A stretch of 57,689 bases of DNA from the NCBI GenBank assembly GCA_946537195.1, contig CAMNFE010000002.1, positions 1 to 57,689 of the forward strand. The letters run 5' to 3'. This DNA is from an uncultured Candidatus Saccharibacteria bacterium (GTDB taxonomy: Bacteria > Patescibacteriota > Saccharimonadia > Saccharimonadales > Saccharimonadaceae). Shown piece by piece: positions 18,813-28,403 of this stretch. The notes under the pieces are model-generated. The model saw nothing but the letters and a program-made list of their open reading frames with translations. It made no database searches and was not told the DNA's origin. The position numbers were made by a program, and so were the translations under genes. Within the stretch, counting starts at the first letter, position 1, and the number at the start of each line of letters is the position of its first letter.

Positions 18813-19535
18813 CTATTCGTTATAACCCGTCAAGAGCACGACCCTCTTCGAGGTGTCCGAATAACAGGTCGAAAGGAGTAAGAGCCTGTCAGTCTTAACA
18901 TCTCTCGTATACCTGCCGCGCTCTTTGAAAAATTTCAAGACCGCTTCTGGCTTATTCGCATAAGTATCTACGTCATATATCTCTTGCGTATTATTATCAA
19001 TAATAGCGTAAGATAATACTTCTAAGTCATAGACATCATTTTCAAGATAATATTTGCCCTTCGTATGACTATCGAAAAATGTCTTATTGTTAAACATATT
19101 CAAATAGCCAAACATCGAATGACCACTCATGTTGTGACCATAAGCAACGACATATTTATCTTTAGCTAGCTTATTGCGATAATCTGCAAAAATGCTGCCA
19201 GCCAACGATGATTCTTTTTTAAAGTTATGATTCAAATAGAAGGTATTGTTACTAGTCTGTGTTACAGGGTAATCAATATCTGTATTGTCGATTTTAATCC
19301 ATGCTACAACATCCGGATTTGTTTCCTTCAATTTTTTCACACGGTCAAAATCGTCCGCGTCGGCAATTATTTTAGCCGCTTCCTCAATCTCTTTTCCGCT
19401 TTCAATTACGGAAAATGAGTCAAATATGGCATATATTCCAATGATCGCTATTACGGCAAATAGAAGTATAAACAAAACACTCAAACAACTATTGAAGACG
19501 TTTAAAACATCAACAACTTTTATCTTAGATCGCAT
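18813..19535 (-). CDS. class B-like sortase (pilus locus B)
   Basis: NPDVVAWIKIDNTDIDYPVTQ, YGHNMSGHSMF, LLSTCYSDTSKRVVL; ATG at 19535. Confidence 0.88.
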   Translation of the reverse strand: MRSKIKVVDVLNVFNSCLSVLFILLFAVIAIIGIYAIFDSFSVIESGKEIEEAAKIIADADDFDRVKKLKETNPDVVAWIKIDNTDIDYPVTQTSNNTFYLNHNFKKESSLAGSIFADYRNKLAKDKYVVAYGHNMSGHSMFGYLNMFNNKTFFDSHTKGKYYLENDVYDLEVLSYAIIDNNTQEIYDVDTYANKPEAVLKFFKERGRYTRDVKTDRLLLLSTCYSDTSKRVVLLTGYNE

Positions 19536-20058
19536 GAGTACGAAATACCCCAATCACTTTGCCTTTTATATTATCTTTGAAAATACCGCCATACGAACGC
19601 GAATCTCCAAATTCTTCACGATTGTCTCCCAGTATAAAGAATTGATCTTTGCTGAGTTTATAAGGGTACGAAAAATCAATCTTTTCCGGGAAAGCATTCG
19701 TTCCATATGAAGTTACATCCTCTACACCGCCGTTAACCGCGATGTTCTTTTTTTCGTCAACATCTACGACATCGTTATTTTGAGCGACTATACGCCCAAC
19801 ATGATCTACGCCATTTACGGAGTAAATTACTACGTCGCCAATGCCATAGTTGTCATCCAGTCTATAAATTAACGATAAATCACCATCCGATATTCTCGGG
19901 TGCATGATGTTACCATCTACGCGCTCAAAACCAAATAATCTAAAGAGCAATATATACATTACTAGCGTGAATAGAGCAATTTTTATCAAAATTGATATGA
20001 TTACTCTACCCACCCCAGCTTCAATCTTTAAAGATTTTTTGTTTTTAAGGTCATCCAT
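19525..20058 (-). CDS. signal-peptidase-I-like protein lacking catalytic Ser and Lys (SipA-like)
   Basis: Box B VDGNIMHPRI (no Ser), box D HVGRIVA (no Lys), box E GDNREEFGDSRSYG retained. Confidence 0.75.
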   Translation of the reverse strand: MDDLKNKKSLKIEAGVGRVIISILIKIALFTLVMYILLFRLFGFERVDGNIMHPRISDGDLSLIYRLDDNYGIGDVVIYSVNGVDHVGRIVAQNNDVVDVDEKKNIAVNGGVEDVTSYGTNAFPEKIDFSYPYKLSKDQFFILGDNREEFGDSRSYGGIFKDNIKGKVIGVFRTHAI

Positions 20059-20061
20059 GAA

Positions 20062-21036
20062 TTATTTTCTTGCAGACTTAGCATAGAATACTACAGCACC
20101 AGTAGCTACGAATGCTAACAAGATGTATGGCAATACGTTGAGAACTACACCAGTACCAACTGGGCTAGATTTCTTGTTTACATATGCAAACGTATTGTTT
20201 GCTACATCGGACGAAATAGTACGCTGGCCAGTAGATTTAGTGCTGCTCAAGCTGCCATTAATATAGGTCTGATAATCGTTATCTTCCTCAGTAATCGTGA
20301 AAGTAGTACCAGCATCTATCTGTTCAGTACCATTAGTTGCCTGACCAATTGTAACGGTTTCTCCGTGCTTTAAGGACACAGAACAGTCGGTTTGTGCAGC
20401 ACAAGTGCTACCACGACCAGTCGTAACATTTGTTATACGATAGTTAGTTCCACTAGTACCATTAACATTCACCGTAAAGTTGAAAGAAGCGTTCGTATCG
20501 CCACCTTTACCAGCAACGGTCTTCGTAAGCACAATATGGCTTGGAGATGCGCCCTGGTCATAAGCAAACAATAAATCAGAAACCTTATTACCGCCGCTGT
20601 CTTTAATGTATGTCAAATGAGCAATATCGCCAGTAATATTATCATTTCCATCAACCGTATGTTCTACCGCAAAATAAAGATCAAAATATTCAGATCCTAG
20701 CGTACTATAGTTATTGATACCAGAAGTAGTAACTCTTACGACGGATTCTTTTGGCGTAGAGTCGTTAAAGTATAAATTACTAAGGTTTATAGTCTGACAA
20801 GCCCCGTCACCAGTTAACGAGAAACTGGTAATATTTCCGTTCATATTCGAATCTTGTCTTGTAAATGTATACTGCGCTGAATCCGTGCTGGTAGCTGGCG
20901 TGATATCCTGGCAAAGCTGAATCGATTCCGGATCGGTTACATAGACAGTATCAGCATAAGCTGCACCTTGTAGACCGACGACGCCTGCAATTGACGCTAC
21001 AAAGGTCAACCCCGTTAATATTATTCCTTTTTTCAT
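20062..21036 (-). CDS. Gram-positive-type major pilin
   Basis: Signal peptide, isopeptide-type pilin domains, sorting signal SPVGTGVVLNVLPYILLAFVATGAVVFYAKSARK. Confidence 0.8.
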   Translation of the reverse strand: MKKGIILTGLTFVASIAGVVGLQGAAYADTVYVTDPESIQLCQDITPATSTDSAQYTFTRQDSNMNGNITSFSLTGDGACQTINLSNLYFNDSTPKESVVRVTTSGINNYSTLGSEYFDLYFAVEHTVDGNDNITGDIAHLTYIKDSGGNKVSDLLFAYDQGASPSHIVLTKTVAGKGGDTNASFNFTVNVNGTSGTNYRITNVTTGRGSTCAAQTDCSVSLKHGETVTIGQATNGTEQIDAGTTFTITEEDNDYQTYINGSLSSTKSTGQRTISSDVANNTFAYVNKKSSPVGTGVVLNVLPYILLAFVATGAVVFYAKSARK

Positions 21037-21091
21037 TTTATATTTTCCTTTCGTTTATTATTTTTTAACTAAATTAAATATTGTTATTTTT

Positions 21092-23905
21092 TCAACGTCT
21101 ATCTCTATATCGCCTCCTCCTTCGGATATAAATTACGAACGCTGAAAAAATCATAGTAATTATTGCGAACGGCACAGGAGAAAGATTGACTTTAACGCCG
21201 GTACTAATCTGTCCGCTCCTCTTATTTTTAATGTTGACGTACTGCGCAGTATTAGGCGCGATATATCCAACATGATTAACCGTATCGTATCCTGTCGTAG
21301 AACTATACGAAACCTCATAGTCGCCAGATGTGGAAGGATCTTCTATAACCGAATACTGACAATTCGAATCAATATTATTAAACGTATAGCTTTGCCCCGA
21401 CATGAGCGAAACGGTCTGAGTCTCATTCCAACAATAGAATGTTACATTTATATCGAAATATTTATTTGTGTCACCAAGGTTTCCAGCAACAGAGTTTGTC
21501 ACTGTTAATGTGCCTAACTCTTCACTTTGAGCAATTACTTTGTTTGTAATAGTAGTAAACGTCGGATCAGTAGAACTAGTTTCATAATTCGTCTGCTCAT
21601 AATTTTGAATACTTTCCTCGGTCCATGTATAGTTTATTTCTTCGCCGCTGTTATATATCGGCAAATCTGTAACATAGTTATACCAATCGTTCTCCTCGTT
21701 CAATACTACTGGGTTATCATAATTACAGACACCATCCGCACACAAATAAACAAGAATGCTAGTAGGCCTCAATCTTAAAGCATCACTGTCGTCATCCCAA
21801 ACTTTACGTACAGATCGCCAGGTTGTATCCGTTGCATGCGAGTTTGTTACAGTAATGTGCCCATAGCCATCATCACTATATGACACCGTATAGCCATCTG
21901 GCACTACATCCTCCTCGACGGAATACGTATAAGCTGCTCCCTCGCTATCAGTAGAAGGTAAACCATAGAATGTATAGCACCAGTTATCACTCTCAAAAAG
22001 ATCAGCAGATAATAACTCACCCAAGTCATCGTAAACAGTTTGTCCATCTCTCAATAAATTAACCGTCACATAATCAGGCCTTAAGTAATCTTGATTAGAA
22101 TTATCGTCCCATTCTTTACATACTTCGATGTTTATTTCTTCGCTCGTATATGTATTATTAATGATTACCGAATCGCCATCGTTATATATTACTTCCACTA
22201 ACACACCACCATCATCTTCGAGCGAGACATTGACGTAAACATAGTGTGATAAATCATCATAAGTGACGCCAAATAAATAAGTATCATTCTCTACTATGTT
22301 ATAGGTATAACTTCCTACCATATCATCCGTAAATGTTATGCCCTCAAAGAAGAAATTATATGAATTACCGTTCGTCGGTTCAATTTCTACCGTATTTGAC
22401 TCTGGCATCGGAGCTCCTTCCGTTTCAGCTTCAAGTGTAAATCTAAATAGATCACCCGGCATAAACTCGCGTCCTGTAAGATTTTTAACACCACTTATTA
22501 TTGCTACCGCAGAACTGCCTCCGTCGCTATGATCATTCCAGAAAAAGTCAGAACCCGGCATCTCCGATATACGCCCATGAATCACGTAATCATCATCAAC
22601 AGTTTTCGGAAATGCACTTTCGCCTTCGTCTTCAGCCGCTTCAACGCGCGACAAATACCACCCATTTGGAATATTAATTTCCTGAGCCGTATACTGTACA
22701 CCAACTTCCAAACCTTCAATTTCTACACAGCTATCTCCAAGCAATTGAAAATTAGCTACTCCATTTTCAAAAACTATCTCCTCTTCTCTTTCATCTTCCC
22801 ACCAAGCTTGGAATCTTCCCGATGCACCAGCTACGGTAACTTTAAAATCAAACATTTGATCGCCCGAACCTTCACCGTCACCTCCGCCGATGGCACCGCC
22901 CCCTACAATATATTTACAAATAAAAAGCGTGCCAGCATGTGAAACATCGTAAATATTATCAAGCGTCATAGACAGCTCGGCTTCATCCTCACCATCTCCT
23001 TCGTCTTCAACAGTCGTCGAAAAACAATAGTTAATAGTTTCATTTTCAGTATCATTAAAATGGAATTTTGCCTTATGCCCGTAGCCAGATACGCCAGCAT
23101 ACCGTTCGGTAACACAATATTGAACATCCTTTTCGAGCACAATCGAATAATTACTAGTATATGTCCCCGCCTGCGACCCAACATTTGCCGTTGAGATTGG
23201 TATAACTAACCTTGGAAATTCTTCACCGTTTTCATCCGAAAACGTTAATTGCATATCGGGGTTAAATGTTCCATTAAAATTTTCTGGAATTATAAAATTC
23301 TTTTGAATATTTAGAGTAACCGTTTCTTTTCGTTCACAGTTATTTCTCACTTCTACATTGATGTCATCGTCTGTCTTATATTGATATGAAAATTGACTTA
23401 ATCTCGTTTCATAGTGTGGCGGCAGCTCATCATTCTCTCCAATAATGCCTTCGCCAACCTCATCGCCATTCACGGTTGCATAAAAATCAGCCGTACAAAA
23501 CACATCTTCATCCAATTGAGCTTCAGCGATATTTTCTGTAACAGTAGCTAATATATTCGTAGGTATATTTTTAAATGTATATCCTTCGTCGCCCTTTAGA
23601 GAAATATTTAATTTACCATTTTCATCGGTAGTTACGGTAGTATTGCTCCCATTCGGCCTCGTAGCACTAATGGTCTGGTTTGAATATGGCATATACTCAT
23701 CACCATCCATAAATTCAATCGTAAAATTAAAATCTACCCCCTCCCCCTCATTACCAGTCAACTTCTTCGTCACAGTAATATCATAAACACCGTTATCCGC
23801 AAAAGATCCGCGAACAACGGCCGAAGCACCAAAAATAATCAACGCCACAGCCAAGAACAAAACTGCGCGTAGAGACTTATTCGCTCTAGTAAGCCTACGC
23901 CTCAT
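21092..23905 (-). CDS. large Cna-B-repeat pilus adhesin/tip protein
   Basis: Signal peptide, repeated Cna-B/FctA-like domains (KEWDDNSNQDYLRPDYVTVNLLRDG, KVWDDDSDALRLRPTSILVYL), C-term QISTGVKVNLSPVPFAI..RRRR. Confidence 0.85.
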   Translation of the reverse strand: MRRRLTRANKSLRAVLFLAVALIIFGASAVVRGSFADNGVYDITVTKKLTGNEGEGVDFNFTIEFMDGDEYMPYSNQTISATRPNGSNTTVTTDENGKLNISLKGDEGYTFKNIPTNILATVTENIAEAQLDEDVFCTADFYATVNGDEVGEGIIGENDELPPHYETRLSQFSYQYKTDDDINVEVRNNCERKETVTLNIQKNFIIPENFNGTFNPDMQLTFSDENGEEFPRLVIPISTANVGSQAGTYTSNYSIVLEKDVQYCVTERYAGVSGYGHKAKFHFNDTENETINYCFSTTVEDEGDGEDEAELSMTLDNIYDVSHAGTLFICKYIVGGGAIGGGDGEGSGDQMFDFKVTVAGASGRFQAWWEDEREEEIVFENGVANFQLLGDSCVEIEGLEVGVQYTAQEINIPNGWYLSRVEAAEDEGESAFPKTVDDDYVIHGRISEMPGSDFFWNDHSDGGSSAVAIISGVKNLTGREFMPGDLFRFTLEAETEGAPMPESNTVEIEPTNGNSYNFFFEGITFTDDMVGSYTYNIVENDTYLFGVTYDDLSHYVYVNVSLEDDGGVLVEVIYNDGDSVIINNTYTSEEINIEVCKEWDDNSNQDYLRPDYVTVNLLRDGQTVYDDLGELLSADLFESDNWCYTFYGLPSTDSEGAAYTYSVEEDVVPDGYTVSYSDDGYGHITVTNSHATDTTWRSVRKVWDDDSDALRLRPTSILVYLCADGVCNYDNPVVLNEENDWYNYVTDLPIYNSGEEINYTWTEESIQNYEQTNYETSSTDPTFTTITNKVIAQSEELGTLTVTNSVAGNLGDTNKYFDINVTFYCWNETQTVSLMSGQSYTFNNIDSNCQYSVIEDPSTSGDYEVSYSSTTGYDTVNHVGYIAPNTAQYVNIKNKRSGQISTGVKVNLSPVPFAIITMIFSAFVIYIRRRRRYRDRR

Positions 23906-23987
23906 CCCACCCCTTAAGCGTTTGCTTTAGCGTATTTGTTTTTGTTTCGAAGAAAACACCTTGTCTTCCCCGAGTGAGTTGATTCAC
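23895..23987 (-). CDS. putative leader peptide MNQLTRGRQGVFFETKTNTLKQTLKGWDEA
   Basis: SD ggaggtatcagGTG; 30 codons; TAG stop overlaps the start of the adhesin CDS. Confidence 0.35.
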   Translation of the reverse strand: MNQLTRGRQGVFFETKTNTLKQTLKGWDEA

Positions 23988-24114
23988 CTGATACCTCCAT
24001 CAGAATATGAAAATTTATATCAACTCACACATTCCACTTACGTCTATAATATACATATTTTCGAAATAAATCAATATTATTTACATCCCGTTTATGCTAA
24101 AATAATAAGTAATT

Positions 24115-25131
24115 ATGCAACCAAATAACATGCAAGCTCAACCTGCCATAGGCCCAATGCAGGCAAATATGGCAACGCCTCAACCGGCGCCAATGAATTA
24201 TCAAACAACACCCATTCCTCCTGCCCCTAAGAAACAATCTAATCTCGGTATAGTCTTGGCAATCATTTTTGGAGTTCTAGCTCTCGGCCTTATTATTTTC
24301 ATTATTGTCGACAAGCTAGTCTTAAGTAAAACCGACAAACCAGTCGAGAAAGAAGCTACTTCTGCTCCGCTATCAGTTCGATTATCTGAAATTGAAATAC
24401 CAGACGGATCTGCGGCAGACGTACTAAAAAACACACTGGCTGGCCGCACCTTTACCGTAAACTCAGAGTTTGAAGAATACATCACTTTTACAAGCGATAG
24501 TAAATATACCTACTCCTACTTCCGTGAACCGTCTGCCGATAGAGAAAAACTTCAAGCCAGCACACAGTCTGGCACTTATACCGTCAACGACAAGGCTATT
24601 ACTTTAGATAATGAAGAAACCTTTCAAATTACAGGCGATTATCTAGTCAAAACAAGTGAAAAAATAAGCAAAAATAACACCGCAGTTTATTTTGACGCAC
24701 TACAACTAGACACGGTTTTACCTAATATCTCCACTGCTTTCAGTACTTACCTAAATACCAGCAAAGACACAAGTGCGCCAAATTTCGAAAAAGTACGCAT
24801 TGATCGCTATTATTGCCGCGCCGACTACAGCAATAAAAAAATGACCAATGCCGATAGCTATCTCTGCGATACGACCTATAGCTACCTCTTTGATAAAACA
24901 AAAATCGAAACTAAATTTAATGCCGCAAAGGTCAAAAGTTTCCCTGCATATTGCGCTATTAAAAACAGCCCTTACCTAAGCTATACCAAAGACGGCGGTT
25001 CTTGCCAAAACGACTTCACAATCTCAACCTGGAATTTCGTTATCGTGCGTGTCACAGATAATATTAGCTATCGCGTCATGGGCGCTTTCCGTACGCTCGA
25101 CGGTTCCACTGAAATACTCCCTCGTTTCTAA
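24115..25131 (+). CDS. membrane protein with Pro/Gln/Met-rich N-terminus
   Basis: 338 aa, single TM after MQPNNMQAQPA..; TATGCTAAAAT upstream. Confidence 0.7.
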   Translation: MQPNNMQAQPAIGPMQANMATPQPAPMNYQTTPIPPAPKKQSNLGIVLAIIFGVLALGLIIFIIVDKLVLSKTDKPVEKEATSAPLSVRLSEIEIPDGSAADVLKNTLAGRTFTVNSEFEEYITFTSDSKYTYSYFREPSADREKLQASTQSGTYTVNDKAITLDNEETFQITGDYLVKTSEKISKNNTAVYFDALQLDTVLPNISTAFSTYLNTSKDTSAPNFEKVRIDRYYCRADYSNKKMTNADSYLCDTTYSYLFDKTKIETKFNAAKVKSFPAYCAIKNSPYLSYTKDGGSCQNDFTISTWNFVIVRVTDNISYRVMGAFRTLDGSTEILPRF

Positions 25132-25169
25132 CTATTGCAAAATCCACAATTTGTGGCATAATAATATAT

Positions 25170-25937
25170 ATGAAACTGTCACGTTATAAACATGATTCAC
25201 CATTTTCATACGCATTCGGTGCCACTTTAACTTATGAACTGACTCAAACTCACCCACAGTTAATTCAGCGTGTATTTTTACGCCCAAACATCAAGCATGG
25301 CGCTGATCTTGAACAAATACTCACATTATTAAATCGTCTATCAATACAAATAATAGAATCCACAAAAGCCTTTAATATTCTTGGCGCTAAAGACAATTGT
25401 CTTCTAATAACCGAATTCAAAAAAGCTCAAACCGAGCTAAGTTGGACCCCGGAAGCACCACATATCGTACTCGTAAATCCGTCCGATGCTGGAAATCTCG
25501 GCACGATTATACGCACGGCGGCCGCTTTCGGTTATCAAGACCTAGCCATCATTACACCCGCCGTTGATGCTTTCGATCCTAAAACCGTTCGCGCCTCTAT
25601 GGGTTCTATCTTTCATATTAATATCGAAACCTTTGATAGTTTCGAGAAATATTTAACAAAATATGGTCACCTCAAAGAAGAGCCAAACATTATGCGCGCT
25701 TTGTATTCTTTTATGCTTAATCCTAACGCACAAACACTTACCGAAGTTTGCCCCCAAAATACCTACTATGCCCTTATTTTTGGCAACGAAGCGTCCGGTC
25801 TACCAAAAGATTTTGCCACCAAAACGCAACCAATCTACATCCAACAATCTTCAGCGGTTGATAGTCTTAACCTATCAGTTGCCGCCAGTATCGCAATGTT
25901 TGATTTTCGCGAAAAACTACAAAAAATCTCCCCTTAG
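25170..25937 (+). CDS. SpoU/TrmH family RNA 2'-O-methyltransferase
   Basis: NPSDAGNLGTIIRTAAAFG, FGNEASGLP, DSLNLSVAASIAMF. Confidence 0.88.
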   Translation: MKLSRYKHDSPFSYAFGATLTYELTQTHPQLIQRVFLRPNIKHGADLEQILTLLNRLSIQIIESTKAFNILGAKDNCLLITEFKKAQTELSWTPEAPHIVLVNPSDAGNLGTIIRTAAAFGYQDLAIITPAVDAFDPKTVRASMGSIFHINIETFDSFEKYLTKYGHLKEEPNIMRALYSFMLNPNAQTLTEVCPQNTYYALIFGNEASGLPKDFATKTQPIYIQQSSAVDSLNLSVAASIAMFDFREKLQKISP

Positions 25938-25952
25938 GGAGATTTTATAATT
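25926..25952. terminator. rho-independent terminator
   Basis: AAAATCTCCC-ctta-GGGAGATTTT. Confidence 0.65.
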
Positions 25953-27042
25953 ACTCTTCTTCTTTTGCCTCTGGGCTCTCAGAAGCTGACTCTTCGTTAC
26001 TCTTCTCGGTCTCTAATTCTATCTTTTCAATTATTTTTCCTTCGTCACGTAATTTTTGAATATCGTTATCTACTTTAGAAAAACGAATCGAAATTGTTTC
26101 ATAGCTAACTTTATTTTTATCTTTAGCAACCAAACGCACGTAGTAATAGCCATCTCCATTCTTCGAAACAAAACGCTCTGACACGTCACCTTTGTTCTTT
26201 AGTTTCATTGCGACTTCTGCTCGACCATTATCAAGGTTAGATACTTCTACGGCATTACCTACAGGCTCATAACTTACTAAATCGTTATTCTTTAAAGCAT
26301 TTGCTGCTTTCGCGAAATCATTTTTATTTGCCGCCAAAGCTTCTTCAACCTCATTTACTGCTTTTTTAGCCGCTTCATCGGTTTCAATAGATAGTTTTCG
26401 CTTCGCTAAAGACATCATAATCATGCGACGATATTCCGACATGCTTAAACCAAGATTATCTCGTACAATACCTTCGAACGCCTCATCGCTACGTTTTTCA
26501 CCATCAATACTTTTATGACTATCAATTACCTCGTCTATTTCGCTAGCCGAAACCGTCAATTTAAGCTTGTCTAATTCATCCAAGACATAGCTATATGTTT
26601 CAGCATTATTAAGAGCTTGACGCTTATAGAACGCTTTCATATTTGCTGTCGTTTCATCATTCTCGTCTAATTTACCCTGTTGACGCTCGATAGATGTAAT
26701 ACTGCTACGATATAGCATCAAGTAATCGCTATATAATACTTTGCGACCATCTACCTCAGCTACCGGCAATCCTAACACCTTCGTAAAACGATACATTACT
26801 TCACCGGTATTTTGAGCTTTATAAAGCTGATACCAACCTATGCCAATAAAAGTTGCTAAAGCGACGATGATAATAGCAATCGTAGAAATTACAATACGGT
26901 GTTTTGCATGCTGAAAAGGATATTTAAACTTCTTCCCTTTCGTCAAAATCTCGTCACGACTTTCCTCAAGGTTTTGTTGCGTGATATTTATATTCTTTTT
27001 CTTCGCGCGACGCGCTTTAATATTTTCTACAATCTTTTTCAT
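25951..27042 (-). CDS. membrane-anchored SurA/PrsA-like chaperone or peptidyl-prolyl isomerase
   Basis: TM anchor then SurA-N-like helical region and degenerate rotamase-like region. Confidence 0.6.
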   Translation of the reverse strand: MKKIVENIKARRAKKKNINITQQNLEESRDEILTKGKKFKYPFQHAKHRIVISTIAIIIVALATFIGIGWYQLYKAQNTGEVMYRFTKVLGLPVAEVDGRKVLYSDYLMLYRSSITSIERQQGKLDENDETTANMKAFYKRQALNNAETYSYVLDELDKLKLTVSASEIDEVIDSHKSIDGEKRSDEAFEGIVRDNLGLSMSEYRRMIMMSLAKRKLSIETDEAAKKAVNEVEEALAANKNDFAKAANALKNNDLVSYEPVGNAVEVSNLDNGRAEVAMKLKNKGDVSERFVSKNGDGYYYVRLVAKDKNKVSYETISIRFSKVDNDIQKLRDEGKIIEKIELETEKSNEESASESPEAKEEE

Positions 27043-27044
27043 AA

Positions 27045-27533
27045 CTATTCTTGTGGTTGCGCATCGTGACGCGCATTCTCTATTTCATTATACACTGTTT
27101 CAGGATGACTCACCATGCTAAGCACCAGATCACCTGCACTTGTTTGGATTAAAATTGTTCCATAATCAAACATCGATCCAAACATACCTGGAACTCCAAA
27201 CGAGGCGCTTTGCACATTCTCTAAACTCAAATCAACTACCGTTTTCTTAAAAAGACCTTTCTGTCTCGTTTGACGTAAGCGTTGATTAGTCACAATATAA
27301 AAGCTAAAATACCACAACAAATAACTATACCCTACCCCAAGTAGACCCACTATCACAAAACCCATCCAAACAAAAATCATACTTTGATTATCTGGCCATA
27401 TTAGCATTGGCACAAAACCAATAAGCGTCATGAATATAAGAAAAAAGAAGCCCTTTATGGAAGTTAGGATATGACGCCTGAAAACGAAGATTACCTCTTC
27501 ATTCGCACGTTGGCCTTCAAACGTATTTGCCAT
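27045..27533 (-). CDS. bacterial PH-domain membrane protein
   Basis: Two TM helices then YIVTNQRLRQTRQKGLFKKTVVDLSLENVQSAS. Confidence 0.75.
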   Translation of the reverse strand: MANTFEGQRANEEVIFVFRRHILTSIKGFFFLIFMTLIGFVPMLIWPDNQSMIFVWMGFVIVGLLGVGYSYLLWYFSFYIVTNQRLRQTRQKGLFKKTVVDLSLENVQSASFGVPGMFGSMFDYGTILIQTSAGDLVLSMVSHPETVYNEIENARHDAQPQE

Positions 27534-27580
27534 ACCTCTATTCTACCATAAGCGGCTTCCGCCGTCTCTGTTTCTTCTCT

Positions 27581-27656
27581 TGGTAGCCCAGGAGCGAGTC
27601 GAACGCACAACCTTCTCCTTAGGACGGAGCTGCTCTATCCATTGAGCTACTGGGCC
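27581..27656 (-). tRNA. tRNA-Arg (CCT), CCA encoded
   Basis: GGCCCAG/CTGGGCT, loop GTCCTAA. Confidence 0.9.
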
Positions 27657-27717
27657 ACGTATGCTTATTTTACCACAAAAAAGCGCACCCCTAAAGTAGT
27701 GCGCCTCTGTTGTTATC

Positions 27718-28332
27718 TTAGCGGGTAAATTTCTCACTAAGAGTATGATACATTTGAATTTCTTCTGGCTTAAACCAATACGAAACTTCAGCTTCAGCTT
27801 CTTCTGGATTTCCGGAAGCGTGAATCAAGTTTGGCACAGCCTCGTCGTGCGCATCAGCATAGCCGAAGGAAATATGCGCGTAATCACCACGAATCGTACC
27901 CATGTCGGCTGCCATCGGTTCAGTTGAACCAACCATCTTGCGTACAAGCGGTACAGCCTCTACGCCTTCAAGCACCATCGCAATCACTGGACCGGAAGTC
28001 ATAAACTTCAAAGTAATATCAAAGGTCTTTTGGCCACGACGGGAAATCATCTTTGAGATCCCTTCATAGTGCTGGTAATAATGATCTTTATCAGGATTTA
28101 CCATCTTTGCGCCAACAATTTTCAAGCCAACGCGCTCAAAGCGGCTCAAAATTTCGCCAACTATACCACGTTGTACTGCGTCTGGCTTAAATACTATCAA
28201 AGTCCTCTGTACTAAACCGTTCGGGTTATTTTCTTTCGAAAATCCTACATTAGCTGCAGTTACTTTTGATTCTGATGCTACCTTTGCGGTCGCTTTGCCA
28301 ATTTTCTTTTTGGCATCTTTCTTTTCTGCCAT
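27718..28332 (-). CDS. ndk: nucleoside-diphosphate kinase
   Basis: TLIVFKPDAVQRGIVGEIL, GSTEPMAADMGTIRGDY, NLIHASG; ~40-aa basic N-terminal extension. Confidence 0.95.
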   Translation of the reverse strand: MAEKKDAKKKIGKATAKVASESKVTAANVGFSKENNPNGLVQRTLIVFKPDAVQRGIVGEILSRFERVGLKIVGAKMVNPDKDHYYQHYEGISKMISRRGQKTFDITLKFMTSGPVIAMVLEGVEAVPLVRKMVGSTEPMAADMGTIRGDYAHISFGYADAHDEAVPNLIHASGNPEEAEAEVSYWFKPEEIQMYHTLSEKFTR

Positions 28333-28359
28333 GTTTTTCTCCCTTTTCGCTATTATACA

Positions 28360-28390
28360 ACAAAAGAAGCTCCAGGGGGAGCTTCTCTGT
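28360..28390. terminator. rho-independent terminator
   Basis: AGAAGCTCC-agg-GGGAGCTTCT. Confidence 0.55.
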
Positions 28391-28403
28391 TAAAATCCTA
28401 CTT

